This document shows positions 8,696 through 16,656 of a stretch of 64,000 bases of DNA, one piece after another (within the stretch, counting starts at the first letter, position 1; every line of letters starts with the position of its first letter). The notes beneath the pieces are model-generated. The model searched no databases. It worked only from the letters and a program-made list of their open reading frames with translations, and was not told where the DNA came from. The stretch comes from CBDEGR01 sp965237895. Its GTDB lineage: Bacteria > Acidobacteriota > Terriglobia > UBA7540 > JAPUME01. The position numbers and the translations under genes were made by a program. The stretch lies in contig CBDEGR010000002.1 of assembly GCA_965237895.1 (NCBI GenBank), forward strand, positions 2,046,001 to 2,110,000. The letters are read 5' to 3'.

Positions 8696-9616
8696 TTACC
8701 CTTCCGCCTCCAAGAATCGCTCAGCCTCGATGGCGGCCATGCAACCGGACCCGGCCGCCGTAATGGCTTGTCGGTAGACGTGGTCCTGCACGTCGCCGGC
8801 GGCGTAGACGCCCGGGATGCTGGTCTTGGAGCCGTCACGAGTCACAAGGTAGCCATTGGCGTCCATCTCCAACTGACCCTTAAAAACTCCGGTATTCGGC
8901 TGATGGCCGATGCCGATAAACAAACCGTCACACGGGAAATCGGAAATCTTCTCCGTCTTGACGTTCTTCAACTTGAGGCCGGTCACTTCCCCTTTTGCCG
9001 GGTCCAGTACGTCGTCCACCACCGAATTCCAAACGAACTTGATTTTTTCGTTCTTCCGGGCACGGTCCTGGAGAATCTTCGAGGCGCGTAGCTTGTCGCG
9101 CCGGTGAATCACGCTCACCTGGGTCGCATAGCGAGTCAGGAAGAGGGCCTCTTCCATGGCCGTATCGCCGCCGCCGACCACCGCCACCGGCTTGCCGCGG
9201 TAAAAAAAGCCGTCGCAGGTGGCGCAGGTCGATACCCCGTGTCCGATCAGTTTGCGTTCCGACTCCAGGCCCAACAGCACGGCCGATGCTCCCGAGGCAA
9301 CAATAAAGGTCCGGGTTTCGATCTTCTCCGTGCCGACCTCGATCGTAACGGGGCGGCGGGAAAGGTCCACCTTCGCGATGTCACCCTCCAGAAACTCTGC
9401 CCCGAATCTTTCGGCCTGTTTCTTCATCCGGTCTACTAAATCCGGTCCCTGGACCCCTTCGGGAAAGCCCGGGTAGTTTTCGACCGCCGTGGTGAGCGAC
9501 AACTGGCCCCCGGCCTCGACGCCCCGGATCAACAGCGGCTTCAGATTAGCCCTGGCCGCGTAAATCGCTGCCGTCAAACCCGCACAGCCGGACCCCATAA
9601 TGACTACGTCTTGCAT
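8696..9616 (-). CDS. trxB: Thioredoxin reductase
   Basis: FAD/NADPH flavoenzyme that reduces thioredoxin. The 306-residue protein has the FAD dinucleotide motif GSGCAGLTAAIYAARA at the N-terminus, the redox-active CATCD near residue 132, the NADPH-binding GGGDTAMEEA and the C-terminal FAD motif GVYAAGDVQDHVYRQ. Length and order are those of low-molecular-weight TrxB. It could supply electrons to the bacilliredoxin, APS reductase or redoxin elsewhere in the window. It is transcribed away from the iron operon start but lies next to its 3' end. Confidence 0.96.
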   Translation of the reverse strand: MQDVVIMGSGCAGLTAAIYAARANLKPLLIRGVEAGGQLSLTTAVENYPGFPEGVQGPDLVDRMKKQAERFGAEFLEGDIAKVDLSRRPVTIEVGTEKIETRTFIVASGASAVLLGLESERKLIGHGVSTCATCDGFFYRGKPVAVVGGGDTAMEEALFLTRYATQVSVIHRRDKLRASKILQDRARKNEKIKFVWNSVVDDVLDPAKGEVTGLKLKNVKTEKISDFPCDGLFIGIGHQPNTGVFKGQLEMDANGYLVTRDGSKTSIPGVYAAGDVQDHVYRQAITAAGSGCMAAIEAERFLEAEG

Positions 9617-9711
9617 GATACCTCATCGGGAAATGTCTAGAGCATTCGACGATCACGTTAGCATAACGGCCCGGAACGGGCAACGATCCTGCAATGAGTC
9701 GCCGCAGAGAA

Positions 9712-10788
9712 TCAGTGTACCGGAGCGCAGCACGCGCCGCGCGGAATCGGCGCGCCGTGCGGGCAGGTGAGCGGGTGCAGGAGGAAGGTGCAGAGTTTTT
9801 CGGTCACCTCAGGGCTGAGCGTATGTTCAATCTTACAGGCGTTCGCGTCGAGCAGTTCTTCGGCCAGACCGAAGGTATCAAAGAAGAGCCGCTCGGCCAA
9901 CCGATGGCGGCGGATCATCTCCGAGGCGCGGCGATTCCCCTTTTCGGTTAATGAAAGTGCCGAGTTGTGCCACGAAATCCAGCCACCCTCGGTCATTCGC
10001 ATCATCGTGGCCCGATCGTCCCTCAGTTCCGGAAGGCGGGATATCGCCAAGTCCTCTCCGCCGATCTCCTCCCGCACAATCCAGAGCCGCCGCAGCAGGT
10101 TGTCAAAGTGCTCTTCTTCGAGAAGCGGGAAGAACGAGACTTCGACCAGCCGCCCGTGGTGCAGCTCGACGCGGCGGTCGGCGAGGCGGCCCACCTCCGG
10201 GTCATGTGTCACCATCAGGATGGTGTGCCCCTCGCGGTGCAGCCGGGAAAAGAGGCTCAGGATGATGGTTTCATTCATTTCATCCAAGTTCCCCGTCGGC
10301 TCGTCGGCCAGAATTAATTTCGGTTGATTGATCAGTGCCCGCGCCACGCAGACCCGCTGCTGTTCGCCGCCGGAGAGCTGCGAAGGAAAAAAGTCCAGCC
10401 GGTCTTGAAGCCCCACCTGTTTCAGCGCCTCGACGGCCTCCGGCTCGTCGGCCATGCTGTGAAAGTACTGCGCCAGCATGACGTTCTCCGTCGCCGTCAG
10501 GTAGGGCACCAGATGGAACTGCTGAAAGACGAATCCCACCTTTTCGGCTCGGTACCGGTTCAGTTCCTGCGCTCCCAAACCGACAACGCTCTCGCCGTCG
10601 ACCCGAACACCTCCCTCCGTGGGACGGTCCAGGCCACCCAGGATGTTCAGCAGCGTCGTCTTGCCGGAACCTGAAGGCCCCATAACGGCAACCCATTCGC
10701 CGTCGGCAACATCCAGCGTGACCTCGTCCAACGCCCGGACCGAATCGCCGTAACTTCGTACCAATTTTCTCAGTTCCACAAACGCCAT
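9712..10788 (-). CDS. ABC transporter ATPase fused to a DtxR/MntR-type metal-sensor domain
   Basis: Residues 1-225 form a MacB/LolD-type ABC ATPase: Walker A GPSGSGKTT, signature LSGGEQQRV, Walker B LILADEPTGNLD and the switch His in MVTHD. The remaining ~130 residues are not ABC-like. They read as a winged helix (LLRRLWIVREEI to LSLTEKG) plus the DtxR/MntR metal-binding and dimerisation domain: RRHRLAERLF, ACKIEH (equivalents of DtxR Cys102, Glu105 and His106), and CPHGAPIP, ending with a vicinal Cys pair. The frame is continuous, with no sign of an indel. The ATG at 10788 overlaps the TAA of the upstream permease (TAATG). The frame is open to 10911, but homology starts at 10788. Confidence 0.88.
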   Translation of the reverse strand: MAFVELRKLVRSYGDSVRALDEVTLDVADGEWVAVMGPSGSGKTTLLNILGGLDRPTEGGVRVDGESVVGLGAQELNRYRAEKVGFVFQQFHLVPYLTATENVMLAQYFHSMADEPEAVEALKQVGLQDRLDFFPSQLSGGEQQRVCVARALINQPKLILADEPTGNLDEMNETIILSLFSRLHREGHTILMVTHDPEVGRLADRRVELHHGRLVEVSFFPLLEEEHFDNLLRRLWIVREEIGGEDLAISRLPELRDDRATMMRMTEGGWISWHNSALSLTEKGNRRASEMIRRHRLAERLFFDTFGLAEELLDANACKIEHTLSPEVTEKLCTFLLHPLTCPHGAPIPRGACCAPVH

Positions 10789-12056
10789 TATTCCCCTTTC
10801 AACACCATGGCCGGCTGGATGCGGTGGACCTGGACCACACGGATGGGAGCCCAGGCCGCAAGCAAGGCGACTCCCAAGGTCCCCAGCAGCACCCACGGCA
10901 ACGAGGGCCAATGGACATCCAGCGGTACGCCGAAGAGTCGCAATCCTAAAAGTTTCGCCAACCCCGCGCCGGCCGCGAAGCCGACTCCTCCACCAGCCAC
11001 AGCCAACAGGCCGACTTCCATAAGAAAGAGGCCCGTCAGCAACCCGTCGCTCGCTCCCAGGGCTTTCATCAAACCGACCTCGCGTCTACGCTCCAACAGG
11101 ATCGCCGTAATCGTCGCCAGAAGACAGAGCCCCGTCAACGCCAGAATAATTAACGTGAGGCTCAATAGAAACCAGCGCACCGTTCCCAGCACACGGCCCT
11201 CCGAAAAGATAATCTCCCGGACCCGACGAACCTCAACGGACGGCAGCGCGGCGGCAATCTGCTCGGCGGCGGCCTCGACTTCTTCCGCCTTCCCCGCAAT
11301 CCGCAGTTCCACCAGAGAAAATTTTCCCTCCCAACCCAAAGCTTGCTGCAGGTGGGCCACCGGCACAAAGACTTGATTATCCTCCGCGCCGCCGGTGGTA
11401 ACAATCCGATTCACGCGGAACAAGATGGCCTGCCGCTCGGACAGGTCTCCCAACTCCAGCAGAAGCGCGTCGCCGGTCTCCAAGGCGAGCTTTTCGGCTA
11501 CTTCAGCGCCGATCACCCAACCTTCTTCATCCGTTTCGGCTTTCGCCGAATGCCCCGGGGAGTCTTCCACTTGCCATCCCGGATAGAGACCGCGTAAGGA
11601 GGCGAAGTCCGTCCCCACCACAACAACTCTTTCACCCGTGCACACCGGGGATTTCTCCCCCTCCAACGACTGAATCCTCGCTATCGTGTGAAGTACGGGT
11701 ACGATGCTCGCCTCCCATTCTTCCTTCATCCGGCGGCGGAGCTTCCTTACATCCGACTCCCATACCAAACCCGAGGTGCTTCCCCGCCCCGGTGGCGGAA
11801 TTCGGTCACCCTCTTCGCTTTTCGCCGACAAGATCAGGTTCGGGCCGAAGGCGCGGAACTCGCGCGTCATCTTCACCTGAGCGTCCCCGTAAAGGTTCAA
11901 CAACAGAGAGGCAACCGTGGCGGCCATGGCCAAGGAAAAAAGCGTCAGCAAGACCTGCGGCCGCTTCAAGCGGAGCGAACGAACCAGCATCCGCCAAAGG
12001 AGACGCTGCGGGCGCTGTGACTTTCTATGTTCTCTGGGGCTATGCTCCCTTTTCAT
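10788..12056 (-). CDS. FtsX/MacB-like ABC transporter permease
   Basis: A 422-residue membrane protein with the MacB layout: one N-terminal helix (about residues 35-55), a ~220-residue extracytoplasmic domain, then three C-terminal helices with the FtsX signature RRREVGLMKALGAS. Its start overlaps the stop of the second permease (TAATG), and its stop overlaps the ATPase start, so all three are coupled. Together with the neighbouring permease it should form the membrane part of the ATPase-driven complex. In known FTR1-linked clusters (Campylobacter P19/FTR1 region) similar permeases accompany the iron permease. Confidence 0.87.
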   Translation of the reverse strand: MKREHSPREHRKSQRPQRLLWRMLVRSLRLKRPQVLLTLFSLAMAATVASLLLNLYGDAQVKMTREFRAFGPNLILSAKSEEGDRIPPPGRGSTSGLVWESDVRKLRRRMKEEWEASIVPVLHTIARIQSLEGEKSPVCTGERVVVVGTDFASLRGLYPGWQVEDSPGHSAKAETDEEGWVIGAEVAEKLALETGDALLLELGDLSERQAILFRVNRIVTTGGAEDNQVFVPVAHLQQALGWEGKFSLVELRIAGKAEEVEAAAEQIAAALPSVEVRRVREIIFSEGRVLGTVRWFLLSLTLIILALTGLCLLATITAILLERRREVGLMKALGASDGLLTGLFLMEVGLLAVAGGGVGFAAGAGLAKLLGLRLFGVPLDVHWPSLPWVLLGTLGVALLAAWAPIRVVQVHRIQPAMVLKGE

Positions 12057-13345
12057 TATGCTCCTTGGGGATCATGGAGAATCTCCGTCGGTAAAAATCG
12101 CCGCGCCCACCACAAGGGCCAAGCATGTCCGACAAGCGAAATGGCCACGGCCACCGTCAACATGCCGGGAAGAAGGATCCACTGAACGGGCATCGAAGAG
12201 CCAAAGATGGCCCGTCCTAAAAAAGCCACCAGCAGCGCGCCGGCAAAGAAGCCCAAGAGGCCCGCGCCGAGCCCGGAGAGCATCGCCTGCAAGAGAAAAA
12301 TCTTCGCTACGTGGATTTGCCCCGCCCCCACGGCCTTCATCAGCCCGATTTCCGGCCGCCGCTCGAGCAGCGTGGCCAGCGCGGTCGAGGTGACGGCAAG
12401 GATCGCCGTCACCAGCGCCGCCACGGCCAAGACCCACAGCAGCGCGTCCACCTGCCCCATGATGCGCCCTTCGGTCTCCGTGATGCGATAGACGGGCCGC
12501 GCCTTCACGCCCGGTAGCACCTCTTCAATCTGGTAGGCAATCGAACTGACGTAAGGCGTGCAGTACCAGCGGTCGAACTCCTCCGCACTCAGGGTCTCGA
12601 GATCCACCCCCGCAAACTCGTCTTCCGGTTTCGTCAAGGCGCTGATTTCAAGACGCCGAAACTTTCCCTCCAAACCCGTCGCGAATTGCACCGACGCCAG
12701 TGGCGCAAAAACTTGGCCGTCCTCGGGGCCGCCGGTTTCGAGAATCCCGGCAACATTCATAAGGATGATCGCATCGGACCCGCCGGTCAACTCAACCTCC
12801 AACGGTTCTCCCACTCCCAGGCCGAGCTCTCTCGCCAACCGGCGCCCCAGCAGACATTCCGGCAACTTGGCGTCCTCGCGCGGCCAGACTCCCTCGACCG
12901 CCCAGGCGGGGTGAAGCCGGTCGAGGCCGGTCGAGAAAACCTCTTCCTCGTCAATCTTCAACTTTTTTCCAAACCACGTCCCGATCAGAACCGTCTCGGT
13001 TCCACGAATCCTTGCCGGAACATAAAGAAACGGAGCGAAAGAGACGATGTTGTGCCGCCAGAAGATTTTCTTCAGACTCGTAAGCCGATCCTGCTCCAGA
13101 TACTCGCCGGCGGAAACGGGTCGATAGTCGACGCCGCCGATCGAAACCGGAAGCCCGTCAGCAGCCGGAGTAACCGTAATATTCGCGCCGAAGGAACGCA
13201 GCTCGCGGCCGACGCGGTCCACGACGGAAACCTCCAGGCTCGCGACCGCGGTCATGGCCGCCGTACCGAGCAGCACGGCTAGCATAGCCAGCGCTCGGCG
13301 CCGTTTTTCTTGCGTGAAAGATCGATGAAGAATCCGAAAAAGCAT
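12056..13345 (-). CDS. FtsX/MacB-like ABC transporter permease (second)
   Basis: About 429 residues, same architecture as its neighbour: helix 1 (ALAMLAVLLGTAAMTAVASL), a periplasmic domain, and three C-terminal helices with LLERRPEIGLMKAVGAG. The frame is open up to 13537, but the ATG at 13345 is preferred: the upstream stretch is low-complexity and would overlap the FTR1 gene. The ATG follows the FTR1 stop by two bases (TGATTATG). The two permeases are paralogues of each other. Confidence 0.86.
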   Translation of the reverse strand: MLFRILHRSFTQEKRRRALAMLAVLLGTAAMTAVASLEVSVVDRVGRELRSFGANITVTPAADGLPVSIGGVDYRPVSAGEYLEQDRLTSLKKIFWRHNIVSFAPFLYVPARIRGTETVLIGTWFGKKLKIDEEEVFSTGLDRLHPAWAVEGVWPREDAKLPECLLGRRLARELGLGVGEPLEVELTGGSDAIILMNVAGILETGGPEDGQVFAPLASVQFATGLEGKFRRLEISALTKPEDEFAGVDLETLSAEEFDRWYCTPYVSSIAYQIEEVLPGVKARPVYRITETEGRIMGQVDALLWVLAVAALVTAILAVTSTALATLLERRPEIGLMKAVGAGQIHVAKIFLLQAMLSGLGAGLLGFFAGALLVAFLGRAIFGSSMPVQWILLPGMLTVAVAISLVGHAWPLWWARRFLPTEILHDPQGA

Positions 13346-13347
13346 AA

Positions 13348-14619
13348 TCACCGGAAATGCCGGAGGGCGGATCGAAGTGTGGTTTCGGAAAGAATCACCC
13401 GGCCGTCTTCGATTCGGGAATCGACGGCGATCGGATTGCACCCGCCCTCCAGACCAATGCTGGGAATATAGACGGCCGCGGCACAATTCGCGCAGATCAC
13501 GTTCGCCCCGTCCTGGTAATAGCCCTGAGAGCCGCAAAGCAAACAGGCGTCAAGCGCCACGCGAACTTTATCTCTTGAATCCCGAATCAAAAGGAAGCGG
13601 ACCTCGCCGCCGTCGATCCCCACGCGATAACGTTCTAAAGTTCCATGTTCGAGTGAGGCAAGCGGCACCTCGACCGAGCCCGCCCGGAGCACCAACTCCT
13701 GCGGGGGTGTCAGCAACCGGTTGGAGAGCGAATAGACGAACTCTGCGCTGATTAAAAGTAGAATGGTGACGGCCGTGGCTGAACCGGTTACCAACCAGAA
13801 CCGATGCCGGCCGCGCTCGGCCAGACGCATACGCCGCTCCGGCGCCGCCAATCGGCTCAGGTCCACTTCCGGCGCCTTCCGTCTGTTCCAGACTTCGGCT
13901 CCCAATAAAATAAGACTGAGTCCGACAATAATAAGGAAGAAAAAGGAGTCGTGGTTGACCAGGGGCCCGACGATCGACATCAGACGCGGCCCGCTCGGCA
14001 CCACTCCAGCTTCGGACAACTCGTGTACGGACCCGACCAGCAACTGGAAACCCACGACAAGAAGAATCACCGTCGTGATGCGGAAAAAGCGCGGCAGGTT
14101 CACCCTGAAACTTCCCTTGACGAAACCGACTCCGAGGACGACGGCCAGCCCCAGTCCCAGAATTCCTCCCGTAAACTGAAGAAGTTTTCCCGTCTCCAGC
14201 GACACGGCAGCCAGGAATAGAACCGTTTCGATTCCCTCGCGCAGGACCATCAGGTAGACAAAAAGAAACAGCCCCGCTGCGCGCCCGGCCTTTTTCTCTT
14301 CCTTTTGGGCGATCTTTTCCATGCGGCCTTCAATTTCGCCCTTCAGCCGGCTGCCGGTCCGCCACATCCACCACACCATGCTGAAGACAAACCCGGCGCC
14401 GACCAGCAGTAGCCAACCTTCATAGACCTCCTCGGATACCTGGAGGCGGTCGACGATGACGGCTCCAATCAGGCTGGAAATGATCGCCGCGGTCAACGCC
14501 ATATAGACGATGCGGTTCCATCCCCTACGGCCCGTTTTCCGCAGATAGGCCAGGATGATGCCGATAACAAGCGCCGCTTCCACACCTTCGCGAAGGGTGA
14601 TAACAAGTGATTGAAGCAT
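13348..14619 (-). CDS. FTR1-family iron permease with C-terminal Fe-S-like Cys-rich (DUF2318-type) domain
   Basis: Residues 1-250 are a seven-helix FTR1/EfeU permease with both iron-translocation motifs, TLREGVEAAL near the N-terminus and VLREGIETVLF near 130. After another membrane helix, the C-terminal ~110 residues carry CLLCGSQGYYQDGANVICANC and a late GGCNPI, resembling the Cys-rich DUF2318 domain that is often encoded beside FTR1 and here is fused to it. The ATG at 14619 is chosen because it directly precedes the first helix; 14655 is an in-frame alternative. First gene of the iron operon. Confidence 0.9.
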   Translation of the reverse strand: MLQSLVITLREGVEAALVIGIILAYLRKTGRRGWNRIVYMALTAAIISSLIGAVIVDRLQVSEEVYEGWLLLVGAGFVFSMVWWMWRTGSRLKGEIEGRMEKIAQKEEKKAGRAAGLFLFVYLMVLREGIETVLFLAAVSLETGKLLQFTGGILGLGLAVVLGVGFVKGSFRVNLPRFFRITTVILLVVGFQLLVGSVHELSEAGVVPSGPRLMSIVGPLVNHDSFFFLIIVGLSLILLGAEVWNRRKAPEVDLSRLAAPERRMRLAERGRHRFWLVTGSATAVTILLLISAEFVYSLSNRLLTPPQELVLRAGSVEVPLASLEHGTLERYRVGIDGGEVRFLLIRDSRDKVRVALDACLLCGSQGYYQDGANVICANCAAAVYIPSIGLEGGCNPIAVDSRIEDGRVILSETTLRSALRHFR

Positions 14620-14655
14620 TGTTCCAAATCCGGCGGATATGCTCCGCTGCCGCAC

Positions 14656-14669
14656 TGCAACTATTTTGC
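14656..14669. promoter_or_regulatory. Operator-like motif copy 1 upstream of the FTR1 operon
   Basis: TGCAACTATTTTGC, with inverted symmetry GCAA-N5-TTGC, 37 bases before the FTR1 ATG. A near-identical copy (TGCAACTAAATTGC) lies at 14763-14776 in the same orientation. A metal-responsive regulator, possibly the DtxR-like domain of the operon's own ATPase, is a candidate ligand; this is inference. Confidence 0.4.
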
Positions 14670-14672
14670 ATT

Positions 14673-14701
14673 AAGTTAAGGATTCAACCGCGAGATGTCA
14701 A
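14673..14701 (-). promoter_or_regulatory. Candidate promoter of the FTR1 operon
   Basis: Minus strand TTGACA (14696-14701), a 17-base spacer, and a weak TAACTT -10 (14673-14678). The -35 is perfect and the -10 poor, as expected for an activated or regulated promoter. The start would fall beside the motif at 14656-14669. Confidence 0.4.
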
Positions 14702-14745
14702 TAACACGGTTTATTTACAATAAGTTACCGGAACAAGAAAAATCC

Positions 14746-14776
14746 AGTTGCAAATCTGCTATTGCAACTAAATTGC
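14746..14776. promoter_or_regulatory. Inverted repeat and operator-like motif copy 2
   Basis: AGTTGCAA (14746-14753) and TTGCAACT (14762-14769) form a perfect 8-bp inverted repeat with an 8-base spacer. The right arm overlaps TGCAACTAAATTGC (14763-14776), the second copy of the motif found at 14656-14669. Confidence 0.5.
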
Positions 14777-14780
14777 GCCG

Positions 14781-14794
14781 CGTAGGCGCCTACG
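14781..14794. repeat. 14-bp perfect palindrome
   Basis: CGTAGGCGCCTACG is a perfect palindrome in the AT-rich gap between the FTR1 gene and the next gene. It may be a hairpin or a piece of a dispersed repeat; no other copy was noticed in the window. Confidence 0.55.
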
Positions 14795-14912
14795 GAGGCG
14801 AGCCAGGTTAATTCAAGGGAAGGAAAATGGGGGGCGCGGGATCGTAAGCGGCCGGTCAGTAAGAAATTTTTATGTCAGGAGTAATAATATACTAGGGGTT
14901 TTCAACAGAATC

Positions 14913-15700
14913 CTAGTTTGTAAAATGAAACGTTTTGACGATCTTATCGAAAACCGCCTGCTTAAATTGGAAGCTCTCCGCCGAGGTTAGGCCGATAATT
15001 CCAATGACGTCATTGTCGCCTTTCACGTGGACCGCCATGCCGTACCAATCGACCCCGTCCAAGATTCCGCGAAACGTGCGCCGAATCGCCTTTCGACCGT
15101 CGACGGTAAACTCTTCGTCCGTGATCACACGATAATCCCGATAAGTTCGCCGCAATTTACTGTCGATCAACCTACCGTGAAGCACCGAGTTCCCCGAAGC
15201 AGGTTCCGATTCCACGAAAAGAAACGTCTGCTCGTCCGCCGTGCCCGAAAGGCCATGACGCCGGTCGGACTCGCCTCGCGAATTTCGTTGAACATGATCC
15301 ACGTGGGAGGTTTATACATCGCGAACTTGTAGCGATGGTTAATGTAGGTATTCCCGCAGACCGTCTCGAAAAAGTAGTCCGGCATCTCGGCCTGCGCGAG
15401 AATTTCCTGCGCCGGTTCTTTCTTCTTTTTAGCAGCAAGCTTCTCGCCGGACGGTTCTTCTTTTACTTCGACCTGAACCAGTTCCGGCGCGGGAGGAGGA
15501 AAGGAAATCGAGGTAACGCGATCTTTGCGGACGCGAGCAAAACCGAAGTCGGTTTGGACGCGGAACATGTCGCCCTCATAGCCCACGATGCTGCCTTTGA
15601 TTTTACTTCCGTCAACCAGCTCGATCTCTTCGGCCCAGAGCGCGCCGCCCAAGAACAGGAAGACGACCGCCGCTGCTATCCCCCGAGAACACATCTTCAT
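14913..15700 (-). CDS. Secreted protein of unknown function, interrupted by a one-base frameshift
   Basis: Two overlapping frames join into one protein of about 262 residues. The first frame (from 15700) has a signal peptide (AAAVVFLFLGGALWAEE), a small beta-rich domain (VDGSKIKGSIVGYEGDMFRVQ), a Lys-rich linker and a domain beginning near YKFAMYKPPTWIMF. The rest of that domain continues in the other frame (GTADEQTFLFVESEP to the stop at 14913). Restoring one G in the GGG run at 15244-15246 (minus strand) gives a seamless reading. The family is not recognised. Either a real lesion or a base-call error is possible. Confidence 0.65.
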
Positions 15701-15711
15701 ATCCGTTACCC

Positions 15712-16377
15712 TTAGTACTTCCGTAGAATTCCGATCACCCGCCCTTGAATCTTTACGCTCTTTTCATCCACGAAGATCGGTTCCATCTCCACGTTGGCCG
15801 GCTGGAGCCGGATACGCCCACCGCTGTGGCGGAAGAAGCGCTTCAACGTCGCGTCGGTCCCCTCCGTCAAGGCCACTACGATTTCGCCGTTCTCCGCCGT
15901 TTCCCGCCCCTCGACAAGCACGTAATCGCCGTCGAGGATATGATCGTCAATCATCGAATCTCCCTTTACCCGAAGTACGTAGACCTCTTTCGATCCCACC
16001 ATGTCGGACAGCGAGATCGTCTCCGGGTCGGGCACGGCCTCCACCGGACGCCCCGCCGCAATCAATCCCAACAAGGGAAGGTCCGTCGCCGCCGGAGCCA
16101 CAGATTGCGCTTTGGCTCTCTTGGCCGCCATCCGCGTGGCCGTCTTCCCAAACGGAGTCTTTCCGGGAACAGCGATGACGTCGATCGAGCGGCTCTGGTT
16201 GTACCCGCGCCGGATGAATCCTTTCTTCTCGAGCGTCTGGATATGTTTGTGAACCGTCGCCAGCGACGTGAGCTTCATCCCCTTTCCGATCTCTTCAAAA
16301 CTCGGCGAGTAACCGTTCTTGTTGATGAAGCCGGTAAGAAAATCCAAAACTTGTTTTTGTCTCCGCGTCAGCGCCAT
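15712..16377 (-). CDS. lexA: LexA repressor
   Basis: SOS-response repressor with self-cleaving S24 peptidase domain. The N-terminal winged helix runs from LTRRQKQVLDFL to LEKKGFIRRG. The cleavage site is Ala-Gly in GLIAAGRPVEA near residue 106; the catalytic Ser is in GDSMIDDHI and the catalytic Lys in TDATLKRFF. A ~30-residue Ala/Lys linker between the domains makes it a little longer (221 residues) than E. coli LexA. recA and polX lie elsewhere in the window. Its promoter (16417-16444) contains a direct repeat that may be its own operator. Confidence 0.95.
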   Translation of the reverse strand: MALTRRQKQVLDFLTGFINKNGYSPSFEEIGKGMKLTSLATVHKHIQTLEKKGFIRRGYNQSRSIDVIAVPGKTPFGKTATRMAAKRAKAQSVAPAATDLPLLGLIAAGRPVEAVPDPETISLSDMVGSKEVYVLRVKGDSMIDDHILDGDYVLVEGRETAENGEIVVALTEGTDATLKRFFRHSGGRIRLQPANVEMEPIFVDEKSVKIQGRVIGILRKY

Positions 16378-16416
16378 TTTTCCCGCCCCTATTTAAACTT
16401 CGACATCTCCTCCCAT

Positions 16417-16444
16417 ATTATAGGCGAATAAAGAGCGAAACCAA
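16417..16444 (-). promoter_or_regulatory. lexA promoter with internal TTCGC direct repeat
   Basis: Minus strand TTGGTT (16439-16444), a 16-base spacer and a perfect TATAAT (16417-16422). Within the spacer, TTCGC occurs twice as TTCGC-N6-TTCGC, a possible LexA-binding direct repeat. The -10 is convincing; the operator call is tentative. Confidence 0.5.
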
Positions 16445-16656
16445 ATGTTTTTTTCATTTATTTTGTGGCTGTTGTGACGGTACATAGTTTGTGTGACTGT
16501 GCAGACTTTGTTCGGTACCTTGAAATGACTCGCCCTTTTGAGCCCCCTATCGCAGCACCCGAACCCCGCACTCCTGGTTCCTCTTTTCGCCTCTCCGGGA
16601 GATTTCAGGGCAAGAAAAATTCCCGTGCAGAGACAGCTTCCGTCTCCACAACGAAC

